In this document: piece after piece, positions 27,175 to 39,400 of the stretch | Numbering within the stretch: the first letter of the stretch is position 1 | How the letters are laid out: each line of letters begins with the position of its first letter | Origin: Dipylidium caninum | Taxonomy: Eukaryota; Platyhelminthes; Cestoda; Cyclophyllidea; Dipylidiidae | DNA: 64,000 nucleotides | Direction of reading: 5' to 3' | NCBI GenBank assembly: GCA_017562135.1 | Contig: QEYB01000715.1 | Location: 992,001-1,056,000 of the forward strand | The notes under the pieces: model-generated | Told to the model about the DNA's origin: nothing | The model's database searches: none | What the model saw: the letters and a program-made list of their open reading frames with translations, nothing else | Translations under genes and position numbers: made by a program

Positions 27175-29680
27175 TATGCTGGCTCAAGTTGTCGTGTGGG
27201 CAAAGTGGGCGCCGGACGCGTGTACAGTCACACATCCGCGAAAAGTGCTTATCGGCTGGTTGTGTCACATTTCGTCCAAGTCGAGTGCTCATTGGATGAA
27301 AAATTGACCAATGAACATTAAGGTCTCCGCGGCGGCTATATAAAATGCCTGTCATTAAGAAGAAATGTTAGTGTCGATTGATGTCTCGCTGGTTATGATG
27401 TCATGTATAAACCGCTAAAAGCCTAGAAGCAATAAAGACATAATAAACACCCTTTTGGCGATAATAAACTCGAGATTCTGCCATAAATGGTAATTTATAG
27501 GTAATTTTGAAAAAAAGATACTTCGGAATTGGAGGCTGGTGATCGCACTGTTAGGTATTGCTTTTCAGGCAGTTATTATGCAGTTATTTTTCGTTTGGTA
27601 ATGCGAGCTTTGAACAAATGTACAAATCTGCATTTTGCCAATTACCTGCTGAAAGTAGTAACATGTCCGGTAATGTGGATCCACGTAGTTACACGAGTGA
27701 TATCTGTTTTATACAGAAAACTTTCCAAACATGTAACATTTAAAAGACTAACTTAAATTCAAGATGCAAAGTTGACACCGTAACAACATTCACGTTGAGT
27801 AGATAAATCAGACCCCCCGATATTACTGTATTCGCGATGATGTAACCCGTGGTCCCAAGTCGTCAGTTCCGAGATGGCCACCGATTCTTGCCTTAGAACA
27901 GCATACTTGTGCCCCTAAGGTTGTCCTCCCGAACGTGGCTGCTTATGACCTTATGCCCCAGCGGCGTCTGGTCCCTCGGACCCTTCATCCCCATCCCATT
28001 TGCCGTGTGGCGGCCGCACGACGAGAAGATTCGGCGTTTGCAAAGTTGGGTCAAGTTGGCTCATCACAGCATGATTTGGGGCTTTTGATCTCGCGCGGAT
28101 TTTGAGGGCAGTTACAACTATTTCCCCGTATACACACACCGAGAGCCCTTTGTGCTTCCGACTCACTCAAAGTGCGCATTAGAGTAAAATATAGGCTGGA
28201 TGTTGGCTATTTGCCATCGGGTCAAAATGGTTTAAGCCCTGGGAAATTGCCCTATTTTAATAGCCCATTTGAGGAGCCTTTGTCAGTCAATCAAAGAGAC
28301 GGGTGTAATAGTGATTTTTCTGACTCCACAAGCTGTTGACATGGTTTTCTTTCAATTTGTGCGTCTCGGGCGATTTCGATACAGTTTCGCCAGCGGAAGA
28401 TTTGACATATTTGGGAACAAGTAAAGGAGTTCACTTGGCCCACGGGCGGTGGAATTTCCTTCTCTCAAAATTGGTCCCTTTTCCCCTTGTTCACAACGGC
28501 GAGAGGGCCTCTGGGGCTGTAGCGTTGCTCTCAGGTGCGGATGATTAGTTGAAAATCTCAGTGAGATAAGCAAACGGCGAGGGGTGCGCCAGTCTCATTG
28601 TGATGACCGTAAAAGTGAAGAAAGCATCAGGTGGAACGCAGGCACAACTTCAAATGAGAAGGAGGCGTTTAAACGGGCCCAGTGGCGGTGTGGGGCCTGG
28701 ACTGTGCAAATTCCGAGGTTTACTCGATTATGTTGTTGCCACTTCCTCGTGGCGAGCAAGTGCTCCTCCCCAACAGTCGCTTTGAATTCCCACGCCTTAA
28801 ATTGCCCACTTTGTGGACAGCAGAAAAGCAAATTCTGCCACGTTTGCGTTCAGGCAGACCGTCCTGTCGACAATCGCCTCGGCGTTCGCGACATCTCCTC
28901 CCGCCCGTCGCGGGAGCGAGGTGGTAGTCGTCCCGACTTCGTTGGGACGCATTCGGAAGCCTCCTCCTCGGTAATACTTCGTACGGCTACAAATGTTCCC
29001 AATTTGCACGGCTGGCAGTTAAAACTCAACTTGGCGATGCTGTTATCGAAGTAATTCCTTGTCCTCCTGACGAAGCGTCCAATTCTTACGCTCTCCCGTG
29101 AATCGTTACATGTGACACCTTAATCGTGCATTTTCCTCTCGGGTGGAAAATTACGATGCCAAAATTAGAGAAAAAATGGCTGACGTAGAGCTTTTTTTTA
29201 CAAAAGTGTGCCAGCCGATGTTGGCAGCGTCGTAGTCTGCTGTTTATAAACACAAGATTCTCTGCTACCCATCATGTTCCTTCCTTTTAGCAAATTCCGT
29301 CCGCGGGAATGCTCTGGGAGCGCGGGACGGACAGACTGTCGAGCAGAACACAGCCCGCCTGTCGGCACTGCCTCGTCGGCCCGGGACCCATCAATGCCGC
29401 TGCCCGTTCGCGACGGCAATCGGCTTCGATGCTAGGCGGCATTCAATCTCTTCAGAGTATTAGACCCTCGAGAAGATTGAGACCTTGGACCCCAAATACA
29501 GCAGCGCCAGGAATGCTAATGACTGCAAACGGTTTATTTTCTATAGCTGCCGCCAAAACAACAGTTGCGGTAGATGTAGTCTCAAATCTCCTGCTTCTCG
29601 GCAACCGGGACTAAGCGAATAACTGGCACCCTCCCGGTCCCGCGGCTCCGCTATCCAGCCGATTAGGGCCTCCACTACTG

Positions 29681-29706
29681 ACACACACACACACACACAC
29701 ACACAC
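29681..29706. repeat. (CA)n microsatellite
   Basis: Thirteen AC units in a row in the innexin-THADA spacer. Confidence 0.95.
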
Positions 29707-30300
29707 AAAACCCGTTTTTCCTGCGAGCACAGACCTTGTGGGTGGGGCGCTGCATCACGCTGTTCCTCCTCTTCCTAAAACTCGTCTGAGTTTGATGATA
29801 ACCGCGAGAACTACAGTGACTGCACAGTCGTCCGTCAATGGAGTCAGGCACCTGAGGAGGCTGAAAAATTTGCCTGAATTTCTGGTCTTTTAAGTTGCAC
29901 CTGAACTGCTCGCGGTTGCGTCGGACGTGATTGTAAGTGCGCTGCCAAGAGGATATGGCCTGATAAGAACAGGAACGCCATTGGATTCTGATTTATGATA
30001 CAGAGTGAATTTACATCGGTATTCACCTTTTAGGCTTTGAGGGGGCGGAATGGGGATGGGGGATGAGGGTGGGGGTGGGCAAGATGGTGGGGGCTATTAC
30101 TGTGCCACTTCCCCTCCGCCTATTGCACGGTCTCAATTCTCTCCAGAGAGGAAGAATTGCACCCCCGAGGCAAGCCTCTCCCCCGCGTCCGAGGCTGCCT
30201 CGTCATTTGGCAAATGGAACTTTGTCATGAGAGGAAGCCGATCTGTCAGCCGCGTTGACTTCTCGCGAGCTGTTGTTGCTTCATCCACCCACCCACCCAT

Positions 30301-30322
30301 ACACACACACACACACACACAC
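30301..30322. repeat. (CA)n microsatellite
   Basis: Eleven AC units, preceded by CCACCCACCCAT, in the innexin-THADA spacer. Confidence 0.95.
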
Positions 30323-33004
30323 GGCTGAAGGTAATACACTTAGTGTCCCAGGCAGGGCATTTCTGGTGCAACTTCGGCCTGACAACCTCTCTTGTCATCA
30401 CTTTATCCCCAAATAATGGGCCTTACGCAATTTCATCTAAAATGATTACTGATCCATAATCAACCACTTAAAATTTGACTCCTCCGTTCCAAAGGACAGA
30501 GGAAAATTCCACATCTAGTGGAGTGGCTAATGTTCTACAGGCCATTATCTGAATTAAAAAAGTCTTCGGAACTGACGGACGGAACTTAATTTTCGCCTTC
30601 TGACCGCCGCAATGCAGATTCGAGATAAATCACTAGGAAATCCATTCACTAGCCCGTGAGGATTGGGTGACGCTCCGCACCGGGGCCTAGCAGAAGCGGA
30701 ACAATCGGATCGCGGAAAATGCAGCTCAGATCAAAAGATTTGTCGTGGCCCCTGACGCCTTTCCTTGCTGCTTTCGTGGACTAAGGGGAATAAATAACCG
30801 AATTAATGGAGGAAATTCTTTATGTTTGTTTGCAACTGTTTGCATGAGCATTGCTTTTAGTGTCTACTTCCTCGATTAAAAAGTCGAGATCCTTCCATAA
30901 AACAAATGCTCCTCGAGTGAACACCTTTGTGGAGAGCCTGCGATGATGCCATGAGCGGCACCAGCGCAGTAAATTGCTGCTTCGCAACGCAGTAGCTCAT
31001 TGCCTTTTTGCCTTCAGAAGTTTGCCTCAAAGTCCGCGACTTTCACACCCTCCCCACGTCCCTTAGACCTGACGACAAAGAAGCCTACAAGTTGCATTTT
31101 GGGCAAATAAAAGTCCTTACAACACAGCGAGGCATTTTTTTTCCGGCAGGGAGTGGAACATTAGGGCCCTTACAAAGCGTTATATATTTTCGGGCATATG
31201 ATATAAACCCAATTCCCACTTGTTTCCGTTGCTAAATCATTGACAAGTTTAACCGGTGCTGCTCTACAGTACTTGTCACTTCTTTCGGTTTTTATTAACG
31301 AATAAATTGTTAGTACAGTAGATCTACGTTGTTATGACGAAATTATGGCCTCCACTTTTCGATGAGCATCGGGGAATGACGTTCATTTGAGTCGGACACT
31401 TCATGTGATCAGTTAATGGCATTCCTCTTCCGGATTTGCCATCAATTTCACCAAGAAAGGACCGCCTTAGGGCAGTAAGGTAGTGGCAGGCAGCGATAGA
31501 GCGGAAAGTGGTTATACTTCATTTAACATTGAGACTAAGCGTTAAGAGGACAGTAAAAGCATACCTGGAAGACAATTTGAGTCGCTACGGTTATGAAGAG
31601 CAGTTACGAGCTCCCAGTTAGTCACAACTCCGCATTTGCTCAAGTAATAATACCAAAGTAGACCTTTATTTCGTCCGGTGTGCCATCCGTTAGCATGAAT
31701 GAAATTTTGCTTCCCGAAAACACTCTCCATAAGGGACGAAACTGATTTCAGATGGTTTCTACATGCTTCGAAACTACACAAGCCCCAGATACAGGTTTTT
31801 GTGTTAGATATCACTTGACGACTTACAAAAATGCGAAATGCATTTATTCAAATGGGAAAAAAAGGAGACTAAAATGCCAGTGTTTACTATGACGCCTGAA
31901 AGTATTTGCCATTTGTGAAAGTATGAGACGCTTAAAATCCCCAACTTACCTGAATTTTGTAATTGATGAAGTACGTATAGTAGCCAGAACAGTGCAAAGA
32001 AACGTGGGTAGGAGTTACCAACTTCAGTGGTTTATTACATTGGAGTATCAAAGTAGCCTCGGCATCACGATAGCGGATAGCTTAAAGACCCTTCTCGCAA
32101 CTGTGCAAAGAAATGCTTCTACGCTAATACTAAATTTTCTATAATCGTACAGAGTCGTAATGCGGGAGTTAAAACTGTAAAAATTGAAGTTCCAAAGTTA
32201 GAGCTACTTTACAACCTAGCGAAACATGCCTTAAAATAGATAGCAGCGCATTTTGTTTGAGAAAAGGCTATATCGCATTCCAAGAAATGAGAACACTTAT
32301 CTGCTATATTCAAAAATGGAAAACAGTCATACTTTAGGGAATTATTGGTTTTTCATTGTCTGCATGGAATCGCTACATGATAAACGGATCAAGCTAAAAC
32401 TTCGCCATCCGGATCAGGATGAAGATACAAGGATATGAGAATGTGAGAATAAAAGTATGTAAAAGAGGTTCCGTTACCTCAACTTCGAAGCAAAAATATT
32501 TACTCCAGTAGCAGTGATTTCTGTTATGTTTTAACCCAATCCACTATTTAAATTTTCTTATATCCCGGTTGTTTCTAGAGGTTATACGAGAATTTATTAA
32601 AGCTGGCAAACTAATGGCCTTAATGAACAAATATACATCCAAATAAATTAAAGAAGTCGCCTAATAGTCTTCGCTGTTTAACTATCGGCAAGGTCTTCAT
32701 TAGAAACCTCTATATAATAATGCCACACTATTAGACAATTACGCCCTATATATGGTATGCAGCTGATAAACGTCTCCAACGATGATGACGCATTCCCTTT
32801 GTTGAGGTGAAGGGAAGGTGTTCTAAATATTGGTATTCATGTGTGCTTCATTAATTCCCCTAAGAGATTTTGGAGAATGGAAAAAAGGTCGGTTTCCCAT
32901 CTCCGTACCATTGATGTGTATCTCGAATTCGCGCCCTACCTAGCAGCATAACAATGTTTAAAGAAAGGCATGGGGGGGTCAAAAACTATTTATTGATTTT
33001 TTAG

Positions 33005-33075
33005 GACTGGACTGGTCGATATAGAGGACTTTATTAAACTTGTTCGTGCATGCCAACAATGCGCGCAAAAGTCCG
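33005..33075 (+). mobile_element. Possible Ty3/Gypsy integrase remnant
   Basis: One frame reads GLVDIEDFIKLVRACQQCAQ. It resembles the end of the integrase HHCC zinc-binding region of Gypsy-type retrotransposons, where an acidic helix (DIEDFV-like) precedes C-x-x-C. Only about 70 bp match and no flanking retrotransposon sequence was recognised. The stretch is preceded by a good acceptor-like TTTTTTAG, so a host exon is the alternative. Confidence 0.3.
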
Positions 33076-33485
33076 CATTTTTATACTCTTCCTGCTGCAT
33101 GCGCAAACCTTGAGAGCGTCATCTACTATAAGATCAACTACTACTTTAATATTTACGCCTCAATAGCTAACAGTAATCGATGTCCTTCAAGGTCACACGC
33201 GTGGGTTGCGGCCCAATCTCTTACGTTGTGTGCTCGTTTTGCTTCTCAGCTCACGTGTTTTTTGCCATTTACCAAATTAACCTATCTATCCACAATTTAA
33301 TTCCGGCCTAATTGACTGCCCGGACGGTTGCCGATGCGGCATTATGGCTTTTAGTAAACGCATCTTCGTCTAGCTCGTAGTTTCGTTAACTCGGTTTGTT
33401 CTCCTAAAAGGCATTGAGTTTTCTGGAGTTTTGACGCATCCTACCCTATCCCTCAAATTCATTCACGTTATCTTTTTAGCAGTCA

Positions 33486-36400
33486 ATGGGGGAAAGGAGT
33501 CAACAGTGGGTACTGCGTAGAGATCTTCAAGTAACATTTGAGTTCATATCGCGATCGTATTACTAGACATTGATTGATTCTATCCTCCACTCCTCTTCTT
33601 ATTCCTACAATATTGATTTAAAGCCCCTAGCAAAACGTTGCTTCCTGGATGTACGTATTTCGTTTTCAGAACGATATTTTAGGCCCCTTCACTTGCTTGT
33701 CAGCGCAAATTTTTCCAGGCACTAACTATCTGTGGTTTCAAATGGAATGCTCCACTCAAGTGTGAAGAATTAAAATCTCTGATCAATGGTACTTGGTGTT
33801 ACCAGTTTATTCTTTTCTTCAGCAAGTTTACCTCCCCAATTCCTTTTTGAAAAGCTGGGCTTGAAAACAAGCGGCGCATATGATCGTATACCTCTGGTCC
33901 TGTTTGGAGGAATGGTTGAAGCTTCCTCCTTTCGGAATATCGACTTGACAGAATTTCTTAACGTTCCTAAGTCATTTTTGTATTCGTCAAACCCAGATGT
34001 TCTTAGTGAATGCATTGAAATTCTAAACATTTACGTTAAACAACGGTTTCTAAATGATGAGTACAATGGGGTAGGTTTTATGCTCTAATTAACGACAGTA
34101 GGTCATTGATAAAGAGATCGATCTCTTAAAAACTGCGTGCTGTCGCCTTTTGCCCCAATCGGACGGTGATAACTCTCGAGTAGTGGATTTGACGATGACC
34201 TTTTTTACCGATATTTTCGACCTATTTTTCAACAAAAGTAGGCTCCCAGAGGCACTTGTTTGTTGGATTTCATCAGATCTTATTGAAGTGGGTATATTGG
34301 GAAGCCCTTATTGTACCAAAAAACCAGTTATCCTCACAAAAGGCTCCGTTAGATTAATAAAAGTTTTGGTGGCAAATGCTCCACTATCGTGGGTAAGTTG
34401 AGATATGTCGGATGACGTGTTAAGTATTTATGTTATTTATTTTTGAGGTCGTCCCGTATCTTATTTTTGATATCCAAGTCTTATTCTTAATATTTTGTCC
34501 TTTATAAAGCTACGTTTAAAACGCAAGCGTTTACTGTATAGTTCTTGGTGGCGAACTATTCCTTTTGTAGATTTTTGAAAGATCTCCTTACTTGATCACA
34601 AGTCTCTTGCTTTCTCTGGGTTGGAATTACTGCGCAGCTCATGCCGGTGATGTTATTATGACTATCGTCGACCGTTGGTAGGTCCCGCAGTTGCTTCATA
34701 CCATTCCGGCATATGTAATGTTTAAGTTGCTATGATGGCTTAAAACCCATAAAACCCTTTTAATTTGGTCCTCTATATGATTTGTAGCCAGAGGAATGTC
34801 AACGATTGGCTTGAACATATTCTTGATCCCCTCTTTAACTTCCTATTGCATGGTGTTCTCTCTTGTTCCGCCGATAGGCAGCTAAGGGGCTTACCTGAAA
34901 CTGATATTCATGCAGCTGCGGTAAGGTTTCTCTCTATAATTCCTACCGAATTTGGAACCTCTCCTCCCCTTTGATTTAACCGATCTTATGATTTATTGCC
35001 TATTGAACAACCATGATTTTCAGTTCGTGTAGTAGTAACGATTTTTTCAGTCCATGATATCTTCATTAGGTTGAATATATATTGTCTTATTGGGTAACAT
35101 TCCACAATGCAATTGGTCTCTGTGCTAGATATCCCCTTTTAGTGAGGCTACAGGTGCAAAATTCGGTTGCCTTAGATGGGAACTAGTCACTTTCTAAAAT
35201 TTCCTAATCTCATATTGGCTTCTTTTCAGAGACTGCGACTTAATAACTTTATCCTACATTGCTGCAAACCTCCTCTTGCGCGCCTACCACTTGGGGACCT
35301 TGTTCGCGGACCACAAGACGCCCCTCAGACAGAAAACGTCCAACTTGTGCAGCAAATTGTCTATCAACTGGCCTTACTGCTAGAGATGGGGAACCATGGT
35401 GCCAGCAGTTTCTTAGATTTTCGTCTTACTGTATTTGTAGCTCTCCTCCCACTACTCTCCTTTGATATTGCCACTCGCGTAATCGAGGAAGTGAGTTTGA
35501 CGTAAATTGATATAATCTAGAAGGCAAAGATTAGTCTGGAAACTTTGAAACGAATGTTACTGTTTAGTTTGTTCGGCTACGACTAAGAGGGATACTTTGC
35601 AACGTGTGTTCGATATTTTTACGTATAAATTTTAGAGGTTTTCTTCTTACTCATTTTGTAACATTTATCTGTTTGTATCCCATTTTTTACGTTTCGCCGA
35701 AAACAGATGGAAATAACACGGTTTACATCTACTTTTATTGTAAGAGTTCAATGTAAATTATATCGTAACTCAAGCTTCGAGAAACATTAATGAGGCATTC
35801 GGAGATGGGTCCACTAATAGAAAAATGCTGGGTGTTGGTGGAAAACTTTCTTTCTGGCCGTTGGAGCATCGACAAGGGAGCCTAGAAGAAGACGAGAAGT
35901 TGGATCTGAGCTATAAACTGACTACTCATTCGGCTTTGTTAAGACATCTGCGTACAAGAAATGATGACGTAAGAAAGTGGACTCATATGTGGCCGACTTA
36001 CGAATAATTGACCCAAATGCAGATGATCGAGTTCAAGAGCAAGTGCGATTCCTTGTTGCTTGGTGACAAAGATTGTCGTTTTTACACCAGACCATCACTT
36101 GCGATGAAAACTGCATTTCGTATGGTAATCGAAAACGATCAAGCAAATAGGTAGTTGAGAATACAGCTCTCAGGACACGCTCAATGAGTGTCTATAAGAT
36201 AGAATGTCCGAGGAGTGATTATCCATTATTCCTTTCTTCCTACAACCAGACGAGACTATAACGGCAGCGGCGGAGGTCTATTGCCGTGAGGCAAATTTAT
36301 TGTGTGGTAACGCTGCACGACGACCGCATAAAGCCTTAATTACTGCTGACAAATTGAATAACTTTTCTATGATATGAAATTTTGCCACATCCTCCATATT

Positions 36401-39400
36401 TACCCGGTGTTTCAGCCCGACCGATTTTTACCTATTTCCTAATTACGAAATATTTTTAAAAGGAAGAAACACAATAACCAAAATGATATTGTAGCTTCCA
36501 ATTTAATATTTCAGCGCCGCAAATTACGAAGAAATCATGTAAAGCAGTTTTATTATGCTACGGCTTCATCGTTTTATTATATCCCCATGGAGGCATATTT
36601 CTGAGAAAGTAAACTGAAAATTGGAATCAACTTATGAGTTCTTTTTTTAGCATCCTAATCTAGTAAAAATGGCGATTCAACACTCCAGTGATCGAATTCG
36701 GGCGCAGATGTGCAAGACCCTTGCAAAACTGGTCGTAAAGTCTTCGGTTTCAGAGGCACCCATGCCCGCCCTTTACCTATGGGTTTTCAAGGGGGTCACG
36801 AATCTCTTGACCTCTGCCGATCCTTCCTCGCGCGACATTGCAATTCGAGCCTTTTCTGAGGTGGCTCTTCATCTTCGCAACCGTTGTGCCACTGGTAGTG
36901 TTGGGGAGGTCGACAGTTTGACTATACCCTACACCTTTGGATCGAATGGCTATCTCGACATAACGCCATCTTTAGATAAAACCGCAACCTCTTATCTACA
37001 AGCCTTGGGTATTAAAACTGCAGTGTATTTTCTGACATCCACTTTTGCTGCTAAATTTTATATCCGTCGTTATCCACTCTTGTACAATTAAGTTTATAAT
37101 TTATGAAACCAGTTACATTTCATGTTCTTTTTGGTTATGTCGATAATTTTTTAATTATATCTTGATTCTTTAGGTAGTGTATATTACTTTGCCGCTTCTC
37201 TATGGACATCTAACGCGATGGGGCTTGATATTGCATCTGAAGTCCAGACATCCTGTCTTACGCCCTTTTTAAAAAAATTTTTGTCGAATTTCGTTATTTC
37301 TCCTGGTATGCCGTATCAGCGGCAAAAAATGTTGATAATGTTATTCACCAACATGTTCGAACTTTCTCTCGTTGAGAATGGTAAACAGAAGAGCGCTAAA
37401 TGCTTCGGATTTGAATCATGTAAGTTGTGGACTCGCGGTTCTATGTATTTCGTGTTATGTTTACGAAATATTTTCACTATCAACGCCTGAACATTGCGAC
37501 AGGCACATCTATGCATCAATTCCAAAAAAGCTTGTTTGTGTATATTTTAAGGTACAGCGAAAAATCTGCAACACATTCTAAATCGCATTGTCGAAATTTC
37601 TGGCTTTCCTTCAATCAAGGAGCGCACAACCTGGCTGCAGCTAATCGCATCTTTACCAAATGCCAACTCGGAGGTCCTGTCGAATGCAGTGCTCGACATC
37701 TCTATGTTATACGCCATTTCATTCAAAATAGTTAATATTAAGTCCGTTTGGAGTGGTAATTGCGTTACACTCATTTTTATTCGTTACTTAGGTGTGTGTC
37801 ATTGAGTATTACCCCTTGCTTTTAATTTTTACTCTTGTATATTCACAGTTAGCGCCATAAGTGGTTTAAAAGTGTCTTATTAAAAGTAACCGAGAAGACT
37901 TTTTAGGTTCAGACTGGTTTGCTGCATATCCTCACCACTTACTGTCCGCCGGAGTGGCTGACCCCAGATTTGTGCACTGATTTGGTGCGACTTGCCGAAA
38001 CCTGGTCGGACCTCCACCTTCCCGAGCTTTACTCTGCGGGCGCGGCGCTGTTCCAGTGGATGCTCACCTCGTAGGCCTCTCAATGTGCCTCCATACTTTT
38101 ACCTAAAATTTTCCGGTGAATGGAAATTTAGCGTTCTTTTCCATAGATCTACTGATCTAGATAGCGCTAACCAACTGGCCGCAGACTTGTTTGCGAGGGT
38201 CCTGGAACTACGTAGGGACATAACTGCCCCCGACACGACGCCTAATCGCGTGGTACAGAGGATTGTGGATAGACCCGGCCACGGTATGATTTGTGTTTTC
38301 CCTTCGTGCGTGCTCTATTTCCTGATTACTTTGCATGCCCTATTTTACTCCTATATTTTTATTTACATACGCCTAGTGTATAAAGGCGCTATTAGGTGAG
38401 CATCGCTTCCTTGCGTCAATTGACTAACCTGGAAATTCGGTTACGTTTTTAGGTAACATTTCCAGGTACTATGCAGTTTATTACATTTCAAATATCCGTT
38501 TATATTTCTCATAAATTAATGGCTCATTTAAGATTCTTTTTGTTTCTGTAGGGTTTTTGGCGGCTGTTGACAATATTTTCTCCTGGTACAGCAAAAAGCT
38601 TAGCATCAAGGCGCAATTCCCCCAACCCATCTGCGAGAACCCTTTGGACACGACTATTCTAGATAGGTTAGGCGACCTTCTGAATCCTCAATTGGCTGAT
38701 TGCTGCCTCCAGCTCTCTAGAACATGTCTCGCATTCATGGGCTGTCCCTGTTCGTATCACGACCATGAAGGTTCCGACCTCTTCTCTTTGGTTATTGACT
38801 GTATGGTTTCAGTTGTAACTGTTTTATCACCCAATTTATTACTTTACTTGGCTTCTTCTTTTTCTAGGCGAAGCATCTTCCTTTGAAACCCTTGGTCGAG
38901 CCATCCTTAGTCTTTCGCTTCAAGCTCAAAGGGAGGAAAACCTCTGTGATGAATTTAAAAGGTAATTTGTGGTTTCGACGCTAATTTGTGTTTCGATTTT
39001 TCAGCGTCATTGCTCCCACTGACATACCGGTAGAACTTCCTCCAGGGTACCACCACGTTCTTTCATGGAGCTGGATTGTTATTAAGGTTCTCCTGCGATT
39101 AATTGCTTACTGTTTTCTCTCTATAGATGACTTCGAACATCCTCGTGAAGTGGGCCTACTTGCGTGTCTCCTTTGCTTTTCTTCTTAACGAACCACTCGA
39201 TGAGATGTCATACCAACATCTGCGTTTCATTGGCAAACATTTGATTTGTGTTCTTATGGTCTGTCGCCACAAAGTATGACTTGCATTGGCCACAAACCAT
39301 CATTGGTGTCTTAACTGTCCACTTTCATCTTCTTTTGTGTGTATTGTCTACAAGGGCGTAGTTGAAGCCGTATACCCCAGTCTCCGGGACTATCTCATTA

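Larger units (their letters stand above)
27175..33485. other. Intergenic region between innexin and THADA
   Basis: This 6.3 kb spacer lies between two divergently transcribed genes and should contain both promoters. A TATATAAA motif lies at about 27339-27346 upstream of the innexin ATG, but it is oriented for the plus strand. (CA)n tracts occur at 29681-29706 and 30301-30322. A fragment resembling a Ty3/Gypsy integrase zinc-binding region lies near 33005-33075. Base composition shifts from GC-rich to AT-rich at about 31 kb. No gene is supported. Confidence 0.5.

Noticed and set aside
30133..30339. Minus-strand frame with a VCVCVC repeat
   Set aside because: It is the translation of the (CA)n microsatellite.
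6479..33485. Search for CRISPR arrays, operons or prophage-type systems
   Set aside because: The window is eukaryotic. The repeats present are microsatellites and single tandem duplications without spacers.
34150..34392. A THADA exon starting at 34150 or at the GAG acceptor 34117
   Set aside because: Acceptor 34100-34101 keeps phase 0 and leaves a 31-nt intron in line with the 34-nt intron just upstream; the others give less consistent boundaries.
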